Both the position numbers and the translations under genes were made by a program. A DNA stretch of 64,000 nt from NCBI RefSeq assembly GCF_900100275.1, contig NZ_FNET01000017.1, positions 1 through 64,000 on the forward strand. The letters are read 5' to 3'. Under the pieces are notes generated by a model, which was not told the DNA's origin, did not search any database, and saw only the letters and a list, made by a program, of their open reading frames with translations. The first letter of the stretch is position 1. Every line of letters starts with the position of its first letter. Below, piece by piece: positions 54,432-62,937 of this stretch. This stretch comes from Lentzea albidocapillata subsp. violacea. Lineage in GTDB: Bacteria > Actinomycetota > Actinomycetes > Mycobacteriales > Pseudonocardiaceae.

Positions 54432-55678
54432 TCACCGCGACCAGCCGTGCAAGCCTCGCCAAGACGATCGGCATCGCCCTCGTCGCCCTCGCCGGCGCCC
54501 TCAGCGCATTCCGCGCCCTCAAGCCGTCGTGGGAGGTGCCGCTCCCCACCGAGGCGAACCTGCCGGAAGAACGCATGCAGGACTTCCGGGACGCGCTGTA
54601 CTTCCCGATCCGCGAGTTGCTGGGCGGCGGCAACCCGTACGACCCGGCGGTGATGTTCGAGCACTGGCCGGTGCGCCAGAACTTCAACCTCTACCAGCCC
54701 TACCACCTGGTGCTGCACCTGCCGTTCGCGCTGCCGGAGTACCGGGTGAGCGCGGTCGCGTTCGCGCTGGCGTGCCTGGTGCTGCTGGTGGGTCTCGCGG
54801 TCATGGCCGCGGGGCGGGCGAAGCTGCCCTTGGTCGCGGGCACGGTCGTGATCAGCACGCTGCTGGTCACGAGCCAGGTCGGCAAGGCCCAGCTGTACGT
54901 GGGGCAGGTCAACCCGCTGATCGCGGTCGGCGCGGCCGGGGCGTTGCTGCTGCGCACCAAGAGCCCGGCGTGGGCGTCGGTGGCGCTGGCGCTGGCCTGG
55001 CTGAAGCCGCAGTTCGGGCTTCCGCTGGCGTTGCTGCTGTTCGTGCGCGGTGATCGGAGGGTCGCGCTGCTGGGTACGGTGATCGCGGCGGTGGCCAGTC
55101 TGCCCGTGGCCGCGCTCCTCGTCATCAGGGGCGGCGGGATCGGCGAGTTCCTCGACGTGATCTCGCGGAACCTGGAGTGGGCCGGCAGCACCGGGTACGG
55201 CGCGGTCGACTCCATGACGGCGCAACGGGTCGACCTGCCGGCGGTGTTCTTCCGCACGACCGGGTGGCTGCCGCCCGCGGCGGAACTGCTGGCGCTGTGC
55301 GGGGTTCTCGCGGTCACCGCGCTGCTCGCTCGCAGGCTCGACCGCACCGCGAACGGGTCGGAGGCGGCGGATCTGCTGACCTGCCTGGGCGTCGTGGTCG
55401 CGCTCGTGCACCAGCCGGGCGACGTGCTGATCGCGGTCCCGGCGATGACGGCGCTGGCCGTCGTGTGCTGGCGGCGGCGCAGGGACAGCCACTGGCGGTG
55501 GGCTGGAGTGGCCACTCTGCTGCTCGTGGTTCCGTTCGCGCACCTGTACTTCGTCGACACGGCCATCAAGAGCGTTCTGGGAGCGCGGGCCGCCGTCACC
55601 CTGGACGGGGTCGCGGTCGTGGCGGCCTGGCTTGTCCTCACGGTGTTCGCGACACGGCACGTCCGGCGCGCCGCATGA
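54428..55678 (+). CDS. GT87-type polyprenol-phosphate-sugar dependent glycosyltransferase
   Basis: This 416-residue membrane enzyme has about ten helices and the GT87 (DUF2029) hallmarks: 'YFPIRELLGGGNPYDPAVMF' in the first outer loop (with the catalytic-type Asp), 'GQVNPLIAVGAAGALLLRTK' and 'ALAWLKPQFGLPLALLLFVR'. GT87 enzymes use polyprenyl-phosphate mannose as donor outside the cell. Here it may decorate the polysaccharide. Coupled to both neighbours. The decayed gene near 25 kb belongs to the same family. Confidence 0.83.
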   Translation: MITATSRASLAKTIGIALVALAGALSAFRALKPSWEVPLPTEANLPEERMQDFRDALYFPIRELLGGGNPYDPAVMFEHWPVRQNFNLYQPYHLVLHLPFALPEYRVSAVAFALACLVLLVGLAVMAAGRAKLPLVAGTVVISTLLVTSQVGKAQLYVGQVNPLIAVGAAGALLLRTKSPAWASVALALAWLKPQFGLPLALLLFVRGDRRVALLGTVIAAVASLPVAALLVIRGGGIGEFLDVISRNLEWAGSTGYGAVDSMTAQRVDLPAVFFRTTGWLPPAAELLALCGVLAVTALLARRLDRTANGSEAADLLTCLGVVVALVHQPGDVLIAVPAMTALAVVCWRRRRDSHWRWAGVATLLLVVPFAHLYFVDTAIKSVLGARAAVTLDGVAVVAAWLVLTVFATRHVRRAA

Positions 55679-57075
55679 CAGACGTGGCGGTGCGGGGGTC
55701 GCTGTGGCTCTTCGCGGTCAACCTGGTGAGCAAGAGCAGCCAGATCGTGGTGACCCTCGCGCTCGCCCTGTTCCTCACGGAGGCCGACCTCGGCGCGGTG
55801 GCGCTGGTCGTGTCGGTCGTCAACATCGGCCAGGTCGTCCAGGCCATGGGCGTCTACGACATCGTCAGCCGCACCGCCCTGGATCCCCTCAGGACGGCGG
55901 GGACCGTGCTCACGATGAGCGTCGTGACCGGAGCGGCACTCACTGTGGTCATCATCGCCGCCGCACACCCGATCGCCGCCGCACTCGGGGCACCGGAGGC
56001 CGCCGGGATGCTGCGGCTCGCGGCGCTGACCCTGCCGTTCACCGCGGCGGGCGGGGTGCAGATGGCGTTGATGCACCGCGACCTCGACTTCCGGCGGCGC
56101 ATGCTCCCCGACGCGGGCGGCATGCTCGTCGGCGCGGCGGTCACGGTCACGCTGGCGGCGAACGGAACCGGGCCCACGGCGTTGGTCCTGGGCCTGCTCT
56201 GCACGGCGGTCGCGCAACCCGTGCTCGCCGCTGTGGCCGGAGCGCGGATCCGTCCGGTCTGGGACCACGAAGCCGCGGCGGAAGCGGCGAAGTGGCTGGC
56301 AGTCGTGGGTCCTGGCGCGTTGATCGCCGTGCTGCTGATCAACGTCGACTACCTCGCGATCGGGCACGTCCTCGGCCCCGAGGCGGTGGGCGGGTACTCA
56401 CTCGCGTTCCGCATCGCCTGGGTGCCGTACATCATGATCGCGGTCGTGCTGGGCGGGGTGCTGTTCCCGATCTGCGCCGAGCTGGTCCGAAGTGGACGGA
56501 AAGACCGGCTGCCCGCCACCCTGCACCGGTTCACCATCGCCACCCTGGTGGTGACCGGCGGCCTGTACGTCGTGGTCGCGCTGTCCGCGCAGGGAATCGT
56601 GGTCCTCGGCGAGCAGTGGGCGGACGCGGCCGGGTTGCTGGTCCTGCTGTGCGGCTACGGACTCGGCCTGAGCCTGCTGCACGTCTGGTACCAGGTGATC
56701 AGGGCCGCCGGGCACGCCCGCCAGTACCTCGCCCTCGAAGCCGCCCACCTCGTCCTGCTGCTGACCGCGCTGGTCTTCACCACGCAACGGGGCCCGGCGG
56801 CGGTCGCCCTCACCCAGGTGACCGTGGTGTGGCTGCTGGTGCCGGTGACCTGGCTGGTCCTCGCCCGCAACGGCCTCGTGTTCCCCGTCCCGCTGCGCGC
56901 CCTCGCCGGCGTCGCCGGAGCGGCGGCGGCCTGTCTCGCCATCAGCACCGTCCTGCCGGACAGCACCACCCTCACCGGGCTGATCGCCACCGGCCTGCTG
57001 CTGCTCGCCACCTACTGCGCGATCGCCCTGCCGCTGAACCGCACCGTCCTCATCGGACTGAAGGAGCGCGCGTGA
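55675..57075 (+). CDS. Polysaccharide flippase (Wzx/MOP family)
   Basis: This 466-residue protein has 12 to 14 helices with the MOP-flippase start 'SLWLFAVNLVSKSSQIVVTL' and 'FLTEADLGAVALVVSVVNIG', then 'LRLAALTLPFTAAGGVQMAL', 'MHRDLDFRRRMLPDAGGMLV' and 'INVDYLAIGHVLGPEAVGGY'. It should flip lipid-linked repeat units to the outer face for polymerisation. It is a member of the polysaccharide_synt group also found with colanic acid WzxC. Overlaps by four bases on each side. Confidence 0.9.
   Translation: MTDVAVRGSLWLFAVNLVSKSSQIVVTLALALFLTEADLGAVALVVSVVNIGQVVQAMGVYDIVSRTALDPLRTAGTVLTMSVVTGAALTVVIIAAAHPIAAALGAPEAAGMLRLAALTLPFTAAGGVQMALMHRDLDFRRRMLPDAGGMLVGAAVTVTLAANGTGPTALVLGLLCTAVAQPVLAAVAGARIRPVWDHEAAAEAAKWLAVVGPGALIAVLLINVDYLAIGHVLGPEAVGGYSLAFRIAWVPYIMIAVVLGGVLFPICAELVRSGRKDRLPATLHRFTIATLVVTGGLYVVVALSAQGIVVLGEQWADAAGLLVLLCGYGLGLSLLHVWYQVIRAAGHARQYLALEAAHLVLLLTALVFTTQRGPAAVALTQVTVVWLLVPVTWLVLARNGLVFPVPLRALAGVAGAAAACLAISTVLPDSTTLTGLIATGLLLLATYCAIALPLNRTVLIGLKERA
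56485..56497. repeat. Iterated near-palindrome, copy 7 (GTCCGAAGTGGAC)
   Basis: Exact 13-base copy within the flippase gene, identical to the copy at 29445 and the complement of the copy at 26290. Confidence 0.5.
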
Positions 57076-58139
57076 AGATCGTCCACGTGACGCAGCCGGT
57101 CGAGGCCGGCGTCGCCGTCGTGGTCCTGGACCTGGCCAAGGCCCAGCAACGACGTGGCTGGGACGTCAGCATCGCCTGCCCGGCCACCGGCTGGCTGCCG
57201 GAGGAGGCCGCCAGGGCCGGGATCCCGCTGCACCGCTGGCAGGCCACCCGAAGCCCCGGCCCCCGCACCGCGCTGGAACTCTGGGAACTCCGCAGGACCC
57301 TCAGAAACCTCAAGCCCGACGTCGTCCACCTGCACAGCTCCAAGGCCGGTCTGGCCAGGCTCGTCCTGCGTGGCCGCATCCCGACGCTCTTCCAGCCGCA
57401 CCTGTGGTCGTTCCGCGTCGCCACCGGACTGCTCAGCCGAGCGTGCCGGTTCTGGGAGGCCCGAGCCTCCCGCTGGACGACCCTGCTCCTGTGCGTCAGC
57501 GACGACGAACTCAAAGCCGGGCGCGCCGCACAGGTGACCGCACGAGCCGAGGTCGTCTGCAACGGCGTCGACACCCGACGCCTGAGCCCGGAACCCAAGC
57601 CCCACGACACCCCCACGGCGGTGTGCGTCGGACGACTGGCCTTCCAGAAAGGCCAGGACCTGCTGCTCGAAGCCTGGCCCCAGGTGCTCGCGAAGGTCCC
57701 GGACGCCGAACTCCTGATCGTCGGCGACGGCCCGATGGCCGCACAGCTGCGTGCCACCGAACCCCCGAGCACCCGCTGGCACGGCCACAGCGACTCGGTC
57801 GCCGGCTTCTACGCCGAGGCCGACGTGGTGGTCCTGCCCTCTCGTGCCGAAGGCATGGCGCTGGTGCCGCTGGAAGCCATGGCCTGTGGACGCTCCGTCG
57901 TCGCGTTCGACGTCGAAGGCGTCGGGCAAAGCCTCGGCGACGCAGGCGAAGTAGTCCCCTCAGGCGATACGAAAGCCCTGGCGCAAGCGATTGCGCTCCG
58001 GCTCGCCGACCCGGAACTCGCCGCTGCCGAAGGAAAACGCGGCCGGCTCCGGGCCGAGACCCTGTTCGACCGCGAACGCATGACCGGCCGGATCGCGACG
58101 CTCACCGCGCGACTGGTCACCGAGGAAGGACGACGATGA
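57072..58139 (+). CDS. Glycosyltransferase, GT4 family
   Basis: This 355-residue enzyme starts at GTG 57072 ('MKIVHVTQPVEAGVAVVVLD') and has a GT-B fold with 'LKPDVVHLHSSKAGLARLVL', 'LLCVSDDELKAGRAAQ', 'VCVGRLAFQKGQDLLLEAWP', 'AELLIVGDGPMAAQLRATEP' and 'PSRAEGMALVPLEAMACGRS' (E-x7-E). This is a second cytoplasmic sugar-addition step. It overlaps the flippase and the next glycosyltransferase gene by four bases each. Confidence 0.9.
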   Translation: MKIVHVTQPVEAGVAVVVLDLAKAQQRRGWDVSIACPATGWLPEEAARAGIPLHRWQATRSPGPRTALELWELRRTLRNLKPDVVHLHSSKAGLARLVLRGRIPTLFQPHLWSFRVATGLLSRACRFWEARASRWTTLLLCVSDDELKAGRAAQVTARAEVVCNGVDTRRLSPEPKPHDTPTAVCVGRLAFQKGQDLLLEAWPQVLAKVPDAELLIVGDGPMAAQLRATEPPSTRWHGHSDSVAGFYAEADVVVLPSRAEGMALVPLEAMACGRSVVAFDVEGVGQSLGDAGEVVPSGDTKALAQAIALRLADPELAAAEGKRGRLRAETLFDRERMTGRIATLTARLVTEEGRR

Positions 58140-59233
58140 CACGGATCGCCTACCTGCTCACCCAGGACAGCGGTGGCCCGGTGGACGTGACGGTGCGCCT
58201 GGCCGCCGCGCTGGCCAAGTCGGGCGACGCCGAGGTGCGGGTGTTCGGCCCGCGGCCCCGGCGCGGCGCGGAGCTCATCGACCCGTACTTCGAAGAGACC
58301 CTGGTGACGCGCAAGGGAGACGTGGCCGCCGCACGGCAGGCGCGGGCCGCGATCAAGGCCTGGCGCCCGGACGTCGTGCACGCCCAGGACCGCCGGTCCG
58401 GACTGGTCAGCGCGGCACTCGCGACGACCGGCACCAAGATCGTGCACACCTACCACGGCGTGCCCGACGAGGTGGCCGAGCCGTGGTTCCGCAACGTCCG
58501 CGGCGCCACCCCTCCCCCGGCCTACACCAGGGCGGTGCTGGCCGCCGACGCCGCCGTCGCGCGTGTCGTGCACCGCACCGTGGTCCCGGCCAGGGAGATG
58601 GGCCGGTTCCTGCGCGAACGGCTCTACGTGCCCCCGCACCGCATGACCCACATCGACAACTGCGTCGAGGTCGGTGCCGCGAGCCCGCCCGCCGAACCCG
58701 TGCGCAAACTGGTGTTCGTCGGGCTTCTGGTGGAACGCAAAGGTCTGCTGGACCTGCTGGACGCGCTGGAGACCACCATGCCGGAGGACGCGACGCTCAC
58801 CGTCGTCGGCGACGGTCCACAACGGACCCAGGCGGAGGGCCGGGTCACCCGCCGCGGCCTCGCGAGCAGGGTGACGTTCCTGGGCTTCCGCACCGACGTC
58901 CCCGCTCTGCTGCTGGAGCACGACGCCCTGGTGCTGCCGTCCACAATGGAGCAGCAGCCGCTCGTCGTCGCGGAGGCCATGGCCGCGGGCAAGCCCGTGG
59001 TCGCCACGGACACCGGCGGTGTCGCGGACATGCTGGGCGTTCCCGGCGACGACTGCCCGAAGCCCGGCGACGTGCCGGCGCTGGCCGCGCGGCTGCGCGC
59101 ACTGTTCGCCGACCCCGACCCCGCGAGCACCGGACACCGGCTCGCCACGAGGGCACGGGAGCGGTTCACCCCGGAGGTCTGTGCCCGCAGGCACCTGGAC
59201 CTCTACCGCAAGCTCACCGCTTCGGGCCGTTGA
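58136..59233 (+). CDS. Glycosyltransferase, GT4 family
   Basis: This 365-residue GT-B enzyme begins 'MTRIAYLLTQDSGGPVDVTV' and shows 'WRPDVVHAQDRRSGLVSAAL', 'KIVHTYHGVPDEVAEPWF', 'LVFVGLLVERKGLLDLLDAL', 'TLTVVGDGPQRTQAEGRV' and 'PSTMEQQPLVVAEAMAAGKP' (E-x7-E). It is the last gene of the plus-strand run that starts at 49487. Its end overlaps the convergent GHL15 gene by 20 bases. Confidence 0.9.
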   Translation: MTRIAYLLTQDSGGPVDVTVRLAAALAKSGDAEVRVFGPRPRRGAELIDPYFEETLVTRKGDVAAARQARAAIKAWRPDVVHAQDRRSGLVSAALATTGTKIVHTYHGVPDEVAEPWFRNVRGATPPPAYTRAVLAADAAVARVVHRTVVPAREMGRFLRERLYVPPHRMTHIDNCVEVGAASPPAEPVRKLVFVGLLVERKGLLDLLDALETTMPEDATLTVVGDGPQRTQAEGRVTRRGLASRVTFLGFRTDVPALLLEHDALVLPSTMEQQPLVVAEAMAAGKPVVATDTGGVADMLGVPGDDCPKPGDVPALAARLRALFADPDPASTGHRLATRARERFTPEVCARRHLDLYRKLTASGR

Positions 59234-60452
59234 CCAGCACCACCGCGTCGGCCGCCGGCAGGTCGAGCTGGGCCGGCACCGGTTCGCCCTTGAGCGTGAC
59301 GAGACCCGGTGGAGGCGTCAGCAGCACGGACGTCTTCGTCGGGTTCACGGCCACCCAGCCACCCGAGTAGCGGCGGTTCCACACCCCGCTCGGCAGGCGG
59401 TTGGCCGTCTCGACCGCCTCGCCGAGCCGCGCGTCCTGGTACAGCGACCAGTACGGGTTCTTGTAGTCCGGCACGGCCCTGGTCCAGCACGTGTGGGGGC
59501 TCGCCAGAAGCGCGGCGGAGGCGTACCCGACGCGTTCCTCCTTGTCCGACTTCGTGTGCGTGATCAGCAGCAGCCAGGACTCGCCGAGCGCGGCCTGCGC
59601 GCGCTGCTCCTTGAACTGGTTGCCCTGGAACGTGATCAGCTCGCCGGTGCCGTCGTCGCCCCGCAGGCCGAAGTTCTCCTCCATCGCGCCCGCGTACCGG
59701 GAGTGCGCCGACCAGCGGCCGGGGGTCAGCTGCGACTCCGACACGTTGGGGATCAGCATCTTCCCGGACTTCTCCAGGGCGTCACCGGTGAGTTCGAGCA
59801 TGGCGTCGAGGCCGTCGCGCAGCAGCCGGTCGGACCCGGCGGCGTCGGCGGTGCCCGCGATCACCGCGCTCGAGTAGTACTTGAGCGAGCTGAAGTCGTT
59901 GTCCGCCAGCACGCCGTCCCAGCCCTCGCGCAGCACCTCGCCGACGACCGCGTCCGCCCAGGCCTTCTGGTAGGCCGGGTCCCAGACCGTCATCTGCCAG
60001 TGCTTCGGGTAGCCGTCCCACTCGATGCGCTGCCCGAGCGTGCTGATCGCGAACCACCCCGGCTGGGTCCGTTCCGCGGCGTGGTACCCGATCCCGGTGG
60101 GCAGGTACCTGGCGTCGCGGTCGCCCTCGACGGCGCCGGAGTAGTTGCGCGTACTGGAGAAGTCCTTGTACACGAGCACTTTGACCTTGGGGTTCAGCTC
60201 GTGCAGCTTGCGCATGGCTGCCGTCTCCCACGCGTTGAGCACGACGACGTCGTAGTGCTTGGCGGCGGACCTGATCTCCCACTGCGTCGGCGAGTCGCCG
60301 ATGCCGTACCACCACGCGCAGGGCGCCAGCGGTTTCGGCACCGGCCCGGTGACGATCGGGTCCGGGTCCGCCGCACTGACCATGCACGCACTCGAAAGAA
60401 GTACGAGAGCGACAGGTGCGAATCGACGTATCAGCGATTTCTCCGACAACAC
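59214..60452 (-). CDS. GHL15-like putative glycoside hydrolase, lipoprotein or secreted
   Basis: This 412-residue protein has an export signal ('LIRRFAPVALVLLSSACMVS') with a possible lipobox (LSSAC). The mature part resembles the hypothetical glycosyl hydrolase family GHL15: 'CAWWYGIGDSPTQWEI', 'VVVLNAWETAAMRKLHEL', 'VKVLVYKDFSSTRNY', 'WDPAYQKAWADAVVGEVLRE', 'GWDGVLADNDFSSLKYYSS'. Asp residues in 'GVLADND' are likely catalytic. The N-terminus is uncertain: the GTG at 60452 lies inside the end of the upstream transferase gene. It could trim or cut the exported polymer. Confidence 0.75.
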   Translation of the reverse strand: MLSEKSLIRRFAPVALVLLSSACMVSAADPDPIVTGPVPKPLAPCAWWYGIGDSPTQWEIRSAAKHYDVVVLNAWETAAMRKLHELNPKVKVLVYKDFSSTRNYSGAVEGDRDARYLPTGIGYHAAERTQPGWFAISTLGQRIEWDGYPKHWQMTVWDPAYQKAWADAVVGEVLREGWDGVLADNDFSSLKYYSSAVIAGTADAAGSDRLLRDGLDAMLELTGDALEKSGKMLIPNVSESQLTPGRWSAHSRYAGAMEENFGLRGDDGTGELITFQGNQFKEQRAQAALGESWLLLITHTKSDKEERVGYASAALLASPHTCWTRAVPDYKNPYWSLYQDARLGEAVETANRLPSGVWNRRYSGGWVAVNPTKTSVLLTPPPGLVTLKGEPVPAQLDLPAADAVVLVNGPKR

Positions 60453-61873
60453 AACTCACCCGCTGTCATCAGTAGAATCCTCAGGTCGAGCCACAACGAC
60501 CAATTCGCGATGTAGTAGTTGTCGTATCGAGACCTGTCGGCGATGGAGGTGTCACCTCGCAGACCGTGCACCTGGGCTAGTCCAGTCAAGCCGGTCGGAA
60601 CGCGATGGCGCGCCCAATATAGCTCGTGAATAGCCGAAAACTCGCGAACGAAACCGGGACGCTCCGGGCGTGGCCCCACGACGCACATGTCGCCGCGCAG
60701 CACGTTCCAGAGCTGGGGCAGTTCGTCGAGCGAGGTGCGGCGCAGGAACCGGCCGACCGGACCGACCCTGGAGTCGCCGACGACCGACCACTTCACCTGC
60801 GAGTCGTCCTCGCCGGACTGCCGGACGCTGCGGATCTTGTAGAGGGTGAACGTGCGGTCGTCCATGCCGACGCGGACCTGCCGGAAGAACAGCGGCCGGC
60901 CGCTCTCGACCAGCACCGCGAGCGCGCACAGGCCGATCACCGGCGACAGCACGACCAGGGCGACCGCCGCCAGCAGCAGGTCGGCCGCGCGCTTGATCCA
61001 CCAGGTGGGCCTGCTGGTCGGCGCCGTGCCGAGGCGCATCAGCGGGTAGCTGCGCAGCCGTTCGATGCCGGGCCCGTCGGGGTGCAGTTCGTACATGCGG
61101 GGCACGACGAGCGTCGAGCAGCCGAGCCGGTGCGCGGTGATCGCCGCGTCCACCAGCGGCGAGTCGCGGGTGTGCGAGAACGCGAGCACGACGGTGCCCG
61201 CCTTGAGCCGCACGATCGCGTCGGCCAGGTCGCCGTCGACGACCTCGAGCATCGGCGGCTGCCGGTCAGGGTCGGGGCCGGAGTCGGCGAACGCGACGGG
61301 CCGCAGCCCGAACTGGGGGTGCTCCAGCATGGTCCTCGCGAGGTTCACGCCGACGTCGCCCGCGCCGACGATGATCGTGCGGTCGCAACGGTCGAACCTG
61401 CGCCGGCACCACCGGCCGAACGCGAACACGCACCACCGCACCGGCTCGATGACCAGCGCGAACACGATCATCGCCCACTGCGCGGCGGCGAGGCCGGCCT
61501 GCTCGGTTCCACTGATCAGGCCGATGCCGGACAGCAGCGCGAAGGCCAGTGCCGTGCTCGCCGCGGACCTGGGGAGGTCCTGCAGCCACGACAGCCACAG
61601 CCGCCGCCGGTAGAGCCGCCAGGTTCCCCTGATCGTGACCACCGCGGCCAGGACGGCGCCGCTCCAGCCCCAGCCGAGACCGCGCTGCGCGCACAGCACG
61701 GCGAGCGTCACGGTGTCGGCGAGGACGAGCAGCACCGCGACCGCGTTCACCCGGCTGAGCAGGTCCCTGCCCACCGACGACGGCTTGAGGGGGCGCTGCG
61801 GCAGGCGTCCGGGATCAGCCTCGCGCGCGTGAAGTGGTCCAGCTGGAACGGCAACCGCCGAGAATCGCCTCAT
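60431..61873 (-). CDS. Polyprenyl-phosphate sugar-1-phosphate transferase (initiating transferase)
   Basis: This 480-residue protein has four to five N-terminal helices, a CoA-binding-like middle domain ('RTIIVGAGDVGVNLARTMLE') and the conserved C-terminal bacterial sugar transferase domain: 'WWIKRAADLLLAAVALVVLS', 'RPLFFRQVRVGMDDRTFTLY', 'KIRSVRQ', 'LRRTSLDELPQLWNVLRGDM' and 'VVGPRPERPGFVREFS'. It places the first sugar phosphate on undecaprenyl phosphate, as WbaP/WcaJ/CpsE do. ATG 61873 follows a GAAGGAGT-like ribosome site not far upstream. Head of a two-gene minus unit with the GHL15 gene. Confidence 0.92.
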   Translation of the reverse strand: MRRFSAVAVPAGPLHAREADPGRLPQRPLKPSSVGRDLLSRVNAVAVLLVLADTVTLAVLCAQRGLGWGWSGAVLAAVVTIRGTWRLYRRRLWLSWLQDLPRSAASTALAFALLSGIGLISGTEQAGLAAAQWAMIVFALVIEPVRWCVFAFGRWCRRRFDRCDRTIIVGAGDVGVNLARTMLEHPQFGLRPVAFADSGPDPDRQPPMLEVVDGDLADAIVRLKAGTVVLAFSHTRDSPLVDAAITAHRLGCSTLVVPRMYELHPDGPGIERLRSYPLMRLGTAPTSRPTWWIKRAADLLLAAVALVVLSPVIGLCALAVLVESGRPLFFRQVRVGMDDRTFTLYKIRSVRQSGEDDSQVKWSVVGDSRVGPVGRFLRRTSLDELPQLWNVLRGDMCVVGPRPERPGFVREFSAIHELYWARHRVPTGLTGLAQVHGLRGDTSIADRSRYDNYYIANWSLWLDLRILLMTAGELCCRRNR

Positions 61874-62112
61874 TGAAAGATCATCCGATCGAAGGAGTTA
61901 TGGTCGCAGGAGTGCACGAAAGAGTGAATGAACTCTGAGAAATCATCTCTTCGGGTATCAACATCCCTCTTCAGTGTCCCGCGCGAACGCAATTAGTGAG
62001 GTTTCGACGTTGTTCCTGCCCTGAACTCACCCAGGGCCGCACTCAAAGCTTTAGCACGCCGTGTCAATAATTCATGCCACCATCCACGAGCCACCGAAGA
62101 GGGGGCGCCAGA
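61874..62112. promoter_or_regulatory. AT-richer divergent promoter region
   Basis: These 239 bases separate the divergent initiating transferase and GT2 genes. They are clearly richer in A and T than the rest of the window and contain no convincing gene. They probably hold the promoters for both arms. I see no strong inverted repeat. The open frame starting at 62074 in frame with the GT2 gene is not needed. Confidence 0.5.
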
Positions 62113-62937
62113 GTGAGAGTCGACGAACACGGCATCCGGCATTCGGCCGGTGAACCGGTCGCGATCGTGCAGAAGCCGATCCGCACGTGTGGCGACGTGC
62201 ACGTCGTCCTGCCCGCCTACAACGAGGCCGTGGCGCTGCCGTCACTGCTGGCGCGGATCGCCCGCACCGACCTCGCCGACCGGATCACGGTGTGGGTGGT
62301 CGACGACGGCTCGTCGGACGGCACCGGCGACAGCGTGACCGGCGTGCACGGGCTCGACGTCCGCCTGGTGACCCACCCGGTCAACCTCGGGCTCGGCCAG
62401 GCCGTCCAGTCCGGACTGCGGGCGGCGCTCGCGGTGGCCGCTCCCGAGCACGTGCTGATCGTCATGGACGCCGACGACACGCACGATCCCGGCGTGTTCC
62501 CCGCGATGCTGGCCGAGATCAAGGCCGGCGCGGACGTCGTGATCTGCTCCCGTTTCGTCGAGGGCGGCGACGACTCGACCGCGCCGCAGTGGCGCCGGTT
62601 GCTCTCGCGCGGCGCCCGCGTCGTGTTCGGCAAGGTGCTGCACTTCGACGGGGTCCGCGACTTCACCAGCGGCTTCCGCGCCTACCGGGTGAGTCTGCTG
62701 CGCCGGGCCACCGCGCACTGGGGCGAGCGCCTGGTCGAGGAACGCGGTTTCGCCTGCATGGTCGAGCTCCTGCTCAAGCTCCGGCACTGCGGGCCGATCG
62801 TCAGCGAGATCCCGCTGCACCTGCGCTACGACCGCAAGCCCGGCGCCAGCAAGCTCCGGCTCGGCCGCACGCTGCGGCAGTACCTGCTCCTGCTCACGCG
62901 TGACCGCCTCGCGCCCGTGCCGTTCCGGAAGCTCTGA
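62113..62937 (+). CDS. Glycosyltransferase, GT2 family
   Basis: This 274-residue GT-A enzyme has 'VHVVLPAYNEAVALPSLLAR' (about 28-47), 'VWVVDDGSSDGTGDSV', 'THPVNLGLGQAVQSGLRAAL' and the DxD-like 'LIVMDADDTHDPGVFPAML', then 'FRAYRVSLLRRATAHWG', as in polyprenyl-phosphate mannose/glucose synthases. No membrane segments follow, so it resembles DPM1-type synthases that would make the donor for the GT87 enzyme. The GTG at 62113 has GAGGGGG seven bases upstream. It overlaps the next gene by one base. Confidence 0.88.
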   Translation: MRVDEHGIRHSAGEPVAIVQKPIRTCGDVHVVLPAYNEAVALPSLLARIARTDLADRITVWVVDDGSSDGTGDSVTGVHGLDVRLVTHPVNLGLGQAVQSGLRAALAVAAPEHVLIVMDADDTHDPGVFPAMLAEIKAGADVVICSRFVEGGDDSTAPQWRRLLSRGARVVFGKVLHFDGVRDFTSGFRAYRVSLLRRATAHWGERLVEERGFACMVELLLKLRHCGPIVSEIPLHLRYDRKPGASKLRLGRTLRQYLLLLTRDRLAPVPFRKL

